Of a stretch of DNA of 38,866 nucleotides, positions 26,047 to 34,657 are shown piece by piece. This stretch comes from Flavobacteriales bacterium (GTDB lineage: Bacteria > Bacteroidota > Bacteroidia > Flavobacteriales_G > JALEGO01). The notes under the pieces are model-generated. The model ran no database searches, had not been told where the DNA came from, and was given only the letters and a program-made list of their open reading frames with translations. The position numbers were made by a program, and so were the translations under genes. Within the stretch, counting starts at the first letter, position 1. Each line of letters starts with the position of its first letter. The stretch is from the NCBI GenBank assembly GCA_020631045.1, contig JAHDHZ010000023.1:1-38866 (forward strand). Reading direction: 5' to 3'.

Positions 26047-27230
26047 CTCAATTCAATTTTTTGGCTGATAGGCATGCGCTCAAATGGGGCATTTCGATCA
26101 AGTAAATAACGATAAGTATGATGTGTTTTCACAATTTCAACCTCTCCCATTGACTTGACCATAGCAATCATTCTGGGGTTAAAATCACCCACCCAATTCA
26201 TTTCAATGGTTTTGTAAGCCATCTTTTTTAGGTCATTGTGTGCAGTTAAAACCATGGCCTGCACCACACCATCTCCTTTAAAAGCAGGATCAACCCCAAA
26301 AACCAAGCCCAACATTTTTGAGGGCTTGTAAATGGTTTTATAGAACAAAAACTTGAGTTTTGAAAACAGACCAAAGTCACCTTTTAGGTATTTAAACCAC
26401 TGATTAATCTCAGGAATATTTACAAAAAAACTAATCGCTTCACCTTTAAAATAGCCAAACCAAATGATGCGTTTATCAATGATTGGCTTGAGCTGACGCA
26501 TGATTTTCAAGGCTTGCTGTTCAGACATTTCTGACACGCCAATATGTTGCGCCCAAGCTTTGTTGTAAACTGATCGAAAGTCATTTGCAGCTCTCAAAAG
26601 CGATTTGCCTTTTAAATTCTCGAAGCTATAATCAGAATTCTTTAAAATTTCTTTTGCTTTGCCGGCAAATTGCTCATCAATTTTTATGCTGGTAGAACTC
26701 GCAAAAGTATACTGCTTAAAATAAAGCTGAAATCCAAACCGCTCAAAAAGATCTTTGTAATAAGGCAAATGGTAATTGCTTTGATAATTAGGCGGCAAAT
26801 CAAATCCATCAACCAACAAGCCCCACCATTTATCACGTGCTCCGAAATTAATGGGTCCATCAATGGCTGTTACCTTTTTTTGTTTGAGCCACTTTAGAGC
26901 CACTTCAAACAACTCATTTGCTATGGCTTGATCATTCACGCACTCAAAAAAACCTATCGATCCTATTATTTGATCAGTTTCTTTATAAGCAGTATCAGGA
27001 TTTATGAATGCAGCAATGCGTCCTAAAGGTTGTTGATTTTGATTATAAATAACCCACCGTTGAGCCTCGCCTTTTTTTTGAAATAATTTATTTTTTTTTT
27101 GATCAAAAATACCTTCAACATCTTGTTTCAGAGCAAACACATAACTTACATTGTCTTTATAGAGTAACTGTATTACTCTGTGAAAATCTGAAATACTTTG
27201 TTTTGACTGAACGATTTGAAGCCTGATCAT
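26043..27230 (-). CDS. GNAT-fold acyltransferase-like protein; candidate N-acyltransferase
   Basis: GNAT-like architecture (GRIAAFINP...GSIGFFECVND...ALKWLKQKKVTAIDGPINF; second half ISFFVNIPE...MIAMVKSMGEVEIVKTHHTYRYLLD). ATGA overlap with the SDR gene. Confidence 0.6.
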   Translation of the reverse strand: MIRLQIVQSKQSISDFHRVIQLLYKDNVSYVFALKQDVEGIFDQKKNKLFQKKGEAQRWVIYNQNQQPLGRIAAFINPDTAYKETDQIIGSIGFFECVNDQAIANELFEVALKWLKQKKVTAIDGPINFGARDKWWGLLVDGFDLPPNYQSNYHLPYYKDLFERFGFQLYFKQYTFASSTSIKIDEQFAGKAKEILKNSDYSFENLKGKSLLRAANDFRSVYNKAWAQHIGVSEMSEQQALKIMRQLKPIIDKRIIWFGYFKGEAISFFVNIPEINQWFKYLKGDFGLFSKLKFLFYKTIYKPSKMLGLVFGVDPAFKGDGVVQAMVLTAHNDLKKMAYKTIEMNWVGDFNPRMIAMVKSMGEVEIVKTHHTYRYLLDRNAPFERMPISQKIELR

Positions 27231-27294
27231 TGGCCTACAAAGGTGCTGATTTTGAGCTTGTCAAACAAGTGACATTTCTTAGAAAGTGTTTACT

Positions 27295-27302
27295 TATCTT
27301 TG
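27295..27302 (+). promoter_or_regulatory. Bacteroidetes -7 box for fumarylacetoacetase
   Basis: TATCTTTG, 14 nt upstream of ATG 27317. Confidence 0.5.
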
Positions 27303-27316
27303 AACAAATTTATTTT

Positions 27317-28576
27317 ATGCCCTTATCTGCAAACGACCCTTCTAAAAAAAGCTGGCTTGAAATTTCTAAAGACCACGATTTCTCAATTCAAAACCTTCCG
27401 TTTGGCATTTTCTCTACGCCTGAAAAAACCAAACGCGTAGGCGTTGCTCTGGGCGATTACATCATTGATTTGGCAGAACTTTCAAAAGCTGGATACTTAG
27501 ATGTTCAAGCAGATGTATTAAACCAAGATGTGTTAAACCCTTTTATTAAACTTGGCAAGCAAACTACAAGAGCAGTTCGAAATCAAATCTCAGATCTTTT
27601 TTCAACAGATTCTGTGCTTAAATCTGATACTGAAGCGCAAAAAAATATTCTAGTAGATCGACTCTCTGCTAAAATGCACATGCCTTTAAGGGTGGGCGAC
27701 TATACCGATTTTTACTCTTCTAAAGATCACGCTACCAATGTAGGCACCATGTTTAGAGACCCTGAAAATGCCTTGTTGCCCAATTGGAAGCACTTACCTG
27801 TGGCCTACCACGGCAGAGCCTCTTCGATTATTGTATCGGGCCAAGATATTCACCGCCCTAAGGGGCAACAAAAGCCTAATGATGGCCCGCCTGTTTTTGG
27901 GCCCACTAAGTTGCTTGATTTTGAACTTGAAATGGCTTTTATCACATATGATGGAAAGCCTTTAGGGCAGTCTATCTCAACTAGTGAGGCTGAAGAACAC
28001 ATTTTTGGCATGTGTCTGTTCAACGATTGGTCGGCACGAGACATTCAAAAGTGGGAATATGTACCTTTAGGACCTTTTTTAGCCAAGAACTTTGCCTCTT
28101 CGATCTCGCCTTGGATTGTTACCCTAGACGCCCTTGAGCCTTTTAGAGTAAAAGGTGAAACCCAAGAGCCCGAAGTGCTAGATTACTTGAAGTTTAAGGG
28201 CGATAAAAACATTGAGATTAACCTTGAGGTATTTATACAACCTGAAAACCAACAAGAAAATTTGGTGTGCAGCTCAAACTACAAGCACATGTACTGGAAC
28301 ATGAATCAACAATTGGCACATCATACCGTTTCGGGATGCAACATCAATGCGGGTGATATGATGGCATCGGGCACGATCAGTGGGCCTACACCTGAGAGTT
28401 ATGGATCGATGTTAGAGCTTTCTTGGAGAGGTACTAAACCTTTGAGGTTGAGCGATGGGTCAGAGCGTAAATTTATTTTAGATCACGATACGGTTATCAT
28501 GCGTGGATGGAGTGAGAAAGATGGAGTGCGCGTGGGCTTTGGAGAGGTCAAAACCAAGGTCTTACCCGCTATATAA
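27317..28576 (+). CDS. fahA: Fumarylacetoacetase
   Basis: VGDYTDFYSSKDHATNVGTMFRDPENALLPNWKHLPVAYHGRASSIIVSG, FELEMAF, CLFNDWSARDIQKWEYVPLGPFLAKNF, SGTISGP. Start moved to ATG 27317, downstream of a promoter box. Confidence 0.95.
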   Translation: MPLSANDPSKKSWLEISKDHDFSIQNLPFGIFSTPEKTKRVGVALGDYIIDLAELSKAGYLDVQADVLNQDVLNPFIKLGKQTTRAVRNQISDLFSTDSVLKSDTEAQKNILVDRLSAKMHMPLRVGDYTDFYSSKDHATNVGTMFRDPENALLPNWKHLPVAYHGRASSIIVSGQDIHRPKGQQKPNDGPPVFGPTKLLDFELEMAFITYDGKPLGQSISTSEAEEHIFGMCLFNDWSARDIQKWEYVPLGPFLAKNFASSISPWIVTLDALEPFRVKGETQEPEVLDYLKFKGDKNIEINLEVFIQPENQQENLVCSSNYKHMYWNMNQQLAHHTVSGCNINAGDMMASGTISGPTPESYGSMLELSWRGTKPLRLSDGSERKFILDHDTVIMRGWSEKDGVRVGFGEVKTKVLPAI

Positions 28577-28670
28577 GCTGTTCAAAACTTCTTTTTTTTG
28601 TGGATAATCTGGTGCTGAGCACTGAGTTTTTTTGACGCATTATCAATAGCTTAGAGAAAAATCTTCTCAT

Positions 28671-29690
28671 ATGCGTTGTTTCATGCTTCTTTTCTTTTTG
28701 GGTGGATGGATTTCATCTGTTGCACAAACTCCTAATTTGATATACATCAATGATGGCAACAATGACATTTACACGGTAAATCCTGAAAATTGCTCTAAGA
28801 CCTTGGTTGGCAACACTGGTACTGGATCTACTACTTTTTTAGACATTGCCATTGATCCTACTACGGGTATTATGTACGGCATAAGCAACGGAATGGGTGA
28901 TTTGTATACCATCAACACTAGCAATGCAAGTGCCAATTTCATTGGTACTACAGGGCTTGAAAACGCTACTTCACTAACTTGTGATGCAAACGGAACACTC
29001 TACGCCGCAATTGGCGCTACAGGCATTACCAACGATTTGTACACTATCAATAAAGCCACAGGTTCAGCCACTTCGTTAGGTAATTTAGGAGCGGGCATTT
29101 TCTCAGCAGGAGACCTCACCTTTATAAACGGATCGCTCTATTTAGCAGGTGCTGACAGTACCCTAATTCAAATTGATATTGACAATCCATCAAACAGTGA
29201 GGTGATTGGTTTGTTTGAAAACCAGGTGCGCATGTTTGGTATTTTAACCCACAATGTGAATTGTGCTTATGAGGTGTATGCCTTTGCTGGCAATGACATG
29301 TACAGCTTAAACCAACAAAATTTGATCAGCAACGAGTTGTTGTGTGAAAACCTTACAAATTCAAGTATTTTCGGAGCTGCCTCGATCAGTGAAGACACCC
29401 CTCCTTGTTTTGACTCCTTGAGCCTTCCGAACATCTTTACTCCGAACAATGACAATTTCAATGAGGTCTTTCGTTTACAAGAACTCACTGGCATTGACGA
29501 ATTTGAATTAAAAATTTACAACAGATGGGGTAAGTTGATTTATGAAACCTTAGACAAAAACTTTCAATGGAGCGGTGTGAATCAAGAAGATCAACAAATG
29601 CAAGACGGCGTTTTTTATTGGACTGCTAGCTTTTCTACTTTGCAAGGAGATCAAAAATCTGACAAAGGTACTGTTACCTTGATAAGGTAA
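28671..29690 (+). CDS. Secreted protein with T9SS type B (gliding motility-associated) C-terminal domain
   Basis: Signal peptide, beta-propeller-like repeats, C-terminal LPNIFTPNNDNFNEVFRL...LKIYNRWGKLIYET...DGVFYWTASF...KGTVTLIR. Confidence 0.88.
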   Translation: MRCFMLLFFLGGWISSVAQTPNLIYINDGNNDIYTVNPENCSKTLVGNTGTGSTTFLDIAIDPTTGIMYGISNGMGDLYTINTSNASANFIGTTGLENATSLTCDANGTLYAAIGATGITNDLYTINKATGSATSLGNLGAGIFSAGDLTFINGSLYLAGADSTLIQIDIDNPSNSEVIGLFENQVRMFGILTHNVNCAYEVYAFAGNDMYSLNQQNLISNELLCENLTNSSIFGAASISEDTPPCFDSLSLPNIFTPNNDNFNEVFRLQELTGIDEFELKIYNRWGKLIYETLDKNFQWSGVNQEDQQMQDGVFYWTASFSTLQGDQKSDKGTVTLIR

Positions 29691-29695
29691 ATTGC

Positions 29696-31357
29696 TTACT
29701 TTCTTGAATGCTCTTTGATCAAGTCAAGCAACTTTGTCTTAGCCTCTTGAGCAGAGTCAATGGTTACAAATGCTCCATTACCATATTTAGCCATCTTCTT
29801 TAACCCATCTTCAACCACATAAGGGCTTTTCACTCCAATGGTTGATAAGCGAATGCCTTTTTCAGCAAAAGCTTTGACTTTAGGTACTACCTTAGAATTG
29901 TTTCCACCCATATTAAACGCCCCATCAGTCACGACAATCACCTCGTTGTTGCCCCCTTGAATAAATGCATTTTCAGCCAGTTCATATGCTTTTTCTACTC
30001 CACTTACCCCAGCGGTCAATCCACCCGCCGAAAGCTCATAAACTTGCTCTGCAATTAAAGCTTTGTTTTGAGCAGATGTTGAACTCAATAAAATATTCAC
30101 ATCGGTATCATAAACAATCAAAGCTACCTTGTCTTCAGCTCTTAAAGGAGTCAGCAATTCAATCATAGAGCTCTTCAATAAATTCAGTCTATTTTCTTGT
30201 GCCATTGAAGAAGATTTATCAATTAAAAACACAATGTTGTTCGGTTTGTAAAGATTAGACAAGACCTTATTGACTGTTTTGGGCTCAGATACTTCTTTTG
30301 TTTGAGTGATTACCTTAGCAGTTTTCACGGGCTTTTCTTTTTTAATGGGCTCTAAATAAATGGTCACAAAATTGTCTTTCTTATCATATTCTGTTAGCCT
30401 GTAATCATCTACAGGCGAATAATCTAAAGCAGAGGCCTGTATACGATAATCTTTCTCAGAAGAATAGGTGGGGTAAAAAACAATCCCACTTTGGTTGGTC
30501 TTCGCATTGTATTGAGTCTTGCCTTGTTGTAACACCACAACATCAGCTTTTGAGATGATGGCATTGGTAAACTTGTCTTTCACCAAGATGGTCAACTCTT
30601 CAGTAAGGGGCCATACCGCTACCTTTTTATTGAGTCTAAACAACACATGGTTCTTTCCTAAGTGCAAGCTCTCTAAACGACTTTGTGTTTGATAGCCTTC
30701 TTTTTTAGCTTCAAAAAAGTACTTGCCCAACAACTCAATTTTAGTTGAATACTTGCCTTTAGAATCCGTGAGCTCTTTTTTGATTTGCCAAGGATTGTTG
30801 TGGTATTCAATGGCTGCTTTTTCAATCGGGGCATTGTTTTCTGCATCAACCACTTCAATGATCAATTCAGAGGTTTGTCTTTTTTGATAAGGCTTTGATT
30901 TAAAACTCGGACAAGCTTGCGAAGCTTTTGTATCAGTGTACTGCGTTTCGCCCTTTAAGGTCAGCATGATGGGTTTAGACATCGCACTGAAATACACAGG
31001 AACATTGAGCATAAAACGCCCTTTTTTTCTTGAAATATATTTTACACGAATAAACTCAGAGCTGCCCGGTTCAATGGTTTTAGATGAAAACTTCACATCA
31101 GCCGATGGGCTTTGTTGCGCCCTTAGAATAAATATTCTTTTTGACGAGGTGTTTTCAACCACAAAATCATGATACGCTCCACCCTGAGCTGCATCATAGA
31201 CCACACCCAACTCAACCTTATCTTCCTCGATCACCACCTGTGCCCCTGCCCCACCAACACTCAACAGACCAAAAACCATCACCAAAGCTACTTTTAACAG
31301 ACCGTTTCTTATTATAGATGGTTTGCTAAAAGCAATATGACCGAAAAGTTTAATCAT
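29696..31357 (-). CDS. VWA-domain exported protein with carboxypeptidase-regulatory-like domains
   Basis: MIDAS motif FLIDKSSSMAQ; Cna/CarboxypepD-like LIIEVVDAENNAPIEKAAI. ORF start 31495 overlaps the divergent regulator, so ATG 31357 (signal peptide) is preferred. Confidence 0.82.
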   Translation of the reverse strand: MIKLFGHIAFSKPSIIRNGLLKVALVMVFGLLSVGGAGAQVVIEEDKVELGVVYDAAQGGAYHDFVVENTSSKRIFILRAQQSPSADVKFSSKTIEPGSSEFIRVKYISRKKGRFMLNVPVYFSAMSKPIMLTLKGETQYTDTKASQACPSFKSKPYQKRQTSELIIEVVDAENNAPIEKAAIEYHNNPWQIKKELTDSKGKYSTKIELLGKYFFEAKKEGYQTQSRLESLHLGKNHVLFRLNKKVAVWPLTEELTILVKDKFTNAIISKADVVVLQQGKTQYNAKTNQSGIVFYPTYSSEKDYRIQASALDYSPVDDYRLTEYDKKDNFVTIYLEPIKKEKPVKTAKVITQTKEVSEPKTVNKVLSNLYKPNNIVFLIDKSSSMAQENRLNLLKSSMIELLTPLRAEDKVALIVYDTDVNILLSSTSAQNKALIAEQVYELSAGGLTAGVSGVEKAYELAENAFIQGGNNEVIVVTDGAFNMGGNNSKVVPKVKAFAEKGIRLSTIGVKSPYVVEDGLKKMAKYGNGAFVTIDSAQEAKTKLLDLIKEHSRK

Positions 31358-31454
31358 TATTAAATAAAGGTTAACAAAGATGGTGATAAGATCAATGATA
31401 CAAAAAAAGGGCCATTTTTTAATATCTTTACTCATAAGGTATTCAAGCAAAGAT

Positions 31455-32129
31455 ATGCAGTACAAAGTTCTATTGGTAGACGACGAACCAGACATTCTAG
31501 AATTTCTGAGTTATAATCTTAAAAAAGAAAATTACATCGTTTCAACTGCTTTAAATGGCCAGTTGGCCATTGAGCAAGCCAAAAAAGATGCTCCTCACTT
31601 GATCGTACTTGATGTAATGATGCCCGGAATTGATGGCATAGAGACCTGCAAAGAACTCAAAAAAATTGATGGCTTAAAAAATACCCTGATTGTCTTTTTA
31701 ACTGCGCGCGCCGAAGACTATTCTATGATTGCAGGGCTTGATGCCGGGGCTGATGATTACATCTCAAAGCCTATCAAACCTAGAGTATTTACAGCAAAAA
31801 TAAGCTCTATTTTAAGGCGTTTAAGCCCAACTCCCCTTACCCCAAGCAGTGCAGATCAGACAGGATTATTCATTGACAAAGAAAGCTATATTGTTGTATT
31901 TGAAGGGCAAAAAATTACAATGCCAAGAAAAGAGTTTGAACTTTTAGATCTTTTACATTCAAAGCCAGGAAAAGTCTTTAAAAGAGATGAAATACTTTCT
32001 AAAGTTTGGGGTGATGATGTGATTGTAGGTGATCGCACCATCGATGTACACATTAGAAAACTAAGAGAAAAACTAGGCAGTCAAATCATCAAAACTGTAA
32101 AAGGTGTAGGATACAAATTTGAAGTATAA
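31455..32129 (+). CDS. OmpR/PhoB-family response regulator
   Basis: KVLLVDDEPDILEFLSYNLKKENY, LIVLDVMMPGIDG, AGADDYISKP, winged helix GDRTIDVHIRKLREKLG...IKTVKGVGYKFEV. Confidence 0.93.
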   Translation: MQYKVLLVDDEPDILEFLSYNLKKENYIVSTALNGQLAIEQAKKDAPHLIVLDVMMPGIDGIETCKELKKIDGLKNTLIVFLTARAEDYSMIAGLDAGADDYISKPIKPRVFTAKISSILRRLSPTPLTPSSADQTGLFIDKESYIVVFEGQKITMPRKEFELLDLLHSKPGKVFKRDEILSKVWGDDVIVGDRTIDVHIRKLREKLGSQIIKTVKGVGYKFEV

Positions 32130-32134
32130 TTCAA

Positions 32135-33145
32135 ATGAAATCACAAAGCCCAAGCCTTATTGTTTTTCTTACTAGCTTAATCAGCAGTCTGACCTTTTTG
32201 CTATTATTTTTCTTTGCTACCCATCAAATAGAGAAGGCCATTGAGTATGCTGCTATTTTCTGGGCCATTAATTTTGTGTTGAGTTACTTTTTTTTCAGAA
32301 CTTATATTTTAACTAAAATTGCGCAGGTTTATCGACTGGTTTTCCCTCAAAAAAAACAATTGATTTCAAAAATGATGCATGCAGACGGCATCGATCAAAT
32401 GCATCAAGAGATCGAGGCTTTTAATGAAAAAAAGCGCCAAGAGCTCAGCTCTTTGAAAGAGAAAGAAGTTTTTCAAAAAGAATTCATTGGCAACTTAGCA
32501 CATGAATTAAAAACTCCAGCATTCAACATTCAAGGGTATATTTTAACACTTTTAGAAGGCGGACTTGAAGATGCCAGAATCAACGAAAAATATCTTCAAA
32601 GAGCAGCAAAAAGTGTCGATCGAATGATTCAAATCTTAGATGACTTAGATACTATTTCTAAGTTTGACCATCAACAATTAACCCTTGAAATTAAAGCTTG
32701 TTTTTTAAACGAACTCTTGCTTGAAGTGATTGATGAGTTTAAGCTTGCCATAGAACAGGCTAAGGCAAACATCATTTTAGAGATTGCACCAGAAATTAAG
32801 GTCTTGGCAGATAAAAAGCGCATCAAACAAGTTTTCATCAATTTGATCAACAACTCTATTAAATACAGCTCTGAAAATGTTCAAATCAACATTAAAAGTA
32901 TTGTTGTTGACAAACAAATTATGATCAGCATTAAAGATAATGGTCCAGGAATTGCACCTAAACACTTAAACAGACTGTTTGAACGATTTTACAGAGTTGA
33001 AGAGAGCAGATCAAGGCATTTGGGTGGATCTGGTCTTGGCCTTTCTATTGTAAAAAGCATCATTGAAAAACATGGATCACAAATTACTGTGAGCAGTACC
33101 TTAGATGAAGGCACTAGTTTCTCTTTTCAATTAAACAAAGCTTAG
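32135..33145 (+). CDS. PhoR-like sensor histidine kinase
   Basis: Two TM segments; FIGNLAHELKTPAFNIQGYI (H box), NLINNSIKYS, DNGPGIAP, GGSGLGLSIVKSIIEKH. Confidence 0.93.
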   Translation: MKSQSPSLIVFLTSLISSLTFLLLFFFATHQIEKAIEYAAIFWAINFVLSYFFFRTYILTKIAQVYRLVFPQKKQLISKMMHADGIDQMHQEIEAFNEKKRQELSSLKEKEVFQKEFIGNLAHELKTPAFNIQGYILTLLEGGLEDARINEKYLQRAAKSVDRMIQILDDLDTISKFDHQQLTLEIKACFLNELLLEVIDEFKLAIEQAKANIILEIAPEIKVLADKKRIKQVFINLINNSIKYSSENVQINIKSIVVDKQIMISIKDNGPGIAPKHLNRLFERFYRVEESRSRHLGGSGLGLSIVKSIIEKHGSQITVSSTLDEGTSFSFQLNKA

Positions 33146-33201
33146 AAACTGCTTAAATTTCGGTTGCTCAAAATAGCTACTCCTTTAAAATTTTGGCTGG
33201 A

Positions 33202-33519
33202 TTATTGATTTAAGCTCTCGACATCAAGACATTGAAGAATAACTGGAATACCTTGAAAACAAGGGTGATCTTCAGGACTAATTCTGAATGAATAACGCAC
33301 TTTTTGTTCATTAAAAATGGGCAATCCAAACTCAAGAATATTGACAGGAACTAAAATCTCTTTGCTCTGGTCAGCCTCAATAATAAGCGTGCATCCTTCT
33401 AAACCTAAAAAGTCTTTTACAACTCCAGTTTGCTCGCAAGGATTTTCAAGCGTACTACAAGAAGACAAAAAAGCAACAGCTAATAGACCAGTCTGATTAG
33501 CTATTCGCTTTCTTGACAA
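33202..33519 (-). CDS. Small putative lipoprotein
   Basis: Hydrophobic leader GLLAVAFLSSC with lipobox; candidate TTG start at 33519; overlaps the RRM gene end by 23 nt. Confidence 0.5.
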   Translation of the reverse strand: MSRKRIANQTGLLAVAFLSSCSTLENPCEQTGVVKDFLGLEGCTLIIEADQSKEILVPVNILEFGLPIFNEQKVRYSFRISPEDHPCFQGIPVILQCLDVESLNQ

Positions 33520-33736
33520 CAATCTCTCTTTCCATAAATTCTTTTCCGTCAAGTGCTTCAATTGCCTGAAGACCATCAGCTTGATTTTCAAATTCAACGA
33601 ATCCAAAACCTTTACTACGAGAAGTTTCACGATCAAAAATAACCTTAACAGATAAGACTTTTCCATACTGCTCAAACAAACGCTCTAAATCTTCAGAACT
33701 TGTTGAGTAATTTAAACGGGCTACAAAAATTTTCAT
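33497..33736 (-). CDS. RRM-domain RNA-binding protein
   Basis: MKIFVARLNYSTSSEDLERLFEQYGKV...SKGFGFVEFENQADGLQAIEALDG: RNP2 and RNP1 motifs. Confidence 0.95.
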   Translation of the reverse strand: MKIFVARLNYSTSSEDLERLFEQYGKVLSVKVIFDRETSRSKGFGFVEFENQADGLQAIEALDGKEFMEREIVVKKANS

Positions 33737-33741
33737 TAGCG

Positions 33742-33749
33742 CAAAGGTA
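33742..33749 (-). promoter_or_regulatory. Bacteroidetes -7 box for the RRM gene
   Basis: Minus strand TACCTTTG, 5 nt before ATG 33736. Confidence 0.55.
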
Positions 33750-33834
33750 GTGTATTCAAAACTAAATATAGGGCAAGATGACCTCTAAAAACCTGAAATT
33801 ACTTACTTTTACTGCTGAAAATCAAAATCTTTTT

Positions 33835-34626
33835 ATGAAATCAATTAAAATCAATGCTTTTTTTCTTGCTAGCATCTTCTTTTTTGCCTGCAATTCTTCT
33901 TCTGACTCATCTAAAATTGCTCAGCAAGCTGCCGCTGAAATTGAACAAGAGTCATCAGTATTAAAAATTTATCCCGCCAACAGTGAAGTTGATTATCCAA
34001 AGGCTTCATTGAAACTCAATAAACATCAAAAAAATGACAGTGATTATACGTTTAATTACCAAGTTGAAAACTACGAACTACAGTCTCAAACTACTGACGC
34101 TACGCATCAATCATGTGCCAACTCAGGAAAAGGCCAGCACATTCACTTTATTGTAAACAATGCTCCTTACAAAGCTAAATACACTGCTGAGTTTAATGAA
34201 AAACTTTCTGCTGGCACCAATGTTATTTTATCATTTTTATCTCGTTCTTACCATTTGAGTGTTAAAAATAAAAACGCCTTTGACTTATCTGTTATTGAGT
34301 CTTCAGATGTAAAAACTATAGATTTTGATCGCAATGCTGCACACCTTTTTTACAGCAGACCAAAAGGGACATACAAAAAAGCTGATGCTCAAAAAGTTTT
34401 AGTAGACTTTTATTTAATCAATACTACTTTGAGCAGCGATGGCAATAAAGTACTCTTATTGGTTGATGGCGAAGAGTTTTTACTAGATTCTTGGCAACCT
34501 TATTTTATAGAAGGACTTTCTCAGGGCGAGCATAGAATTCAGATCAAACTTGTTGACAATGATGGTCAATTTATTGACGGACCGTTCAACGATTCTAAAG
34601 AACGCATCATTACAATTGAGCAATAG
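33835..34626 (+). CDS. Lipoprotein of unknown function
   Basis: MKSIKINAFFLASIFFFACNSSSDSS lipobox; start ATG 33835 preferred over 33778. Confidence 0.7.
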   Translation: MKSIKINAFFLASIFFFACNSSSDSSKIAQQAAAEIEQESSVLKIYPANSEVDYPKASLKLNKHQKNDSDYTFNYQVENYELQSQTTDATHQSCANSGKGQHIHFIVNNAPYKAKYTAEFNEKLSAGTNVILSFLSRSYHLSVKNKNAFDLSVIESSDVKTIDFDRNAAHLFYSRPKGTYKKADAQKVLVDFYLINTTLSSDGNKVLLLVDGEEFLLDSWQPYFIEGLSQGEHRIQIKLVDNDGQFIDGPFNDSKERIITIEQ

Positions 34627-34657
34627 TTAGATGCTTCTAAACGTTTAAGCGTTAGAA

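Noticed and set aside
28611-28637. GTGCTGAGCAC palindrome followed by a T-run after fahA as a strong terminator
   Set aside because: Stem is only 4-5 bp; too weak to call, although it may contribute to termination.
33520-33675. N-terminal extension of the small lipoprotein ORF
   Set aside because: This part overlaps the RRM gene out of frame; a lipoprotein leader appears only after 33519.
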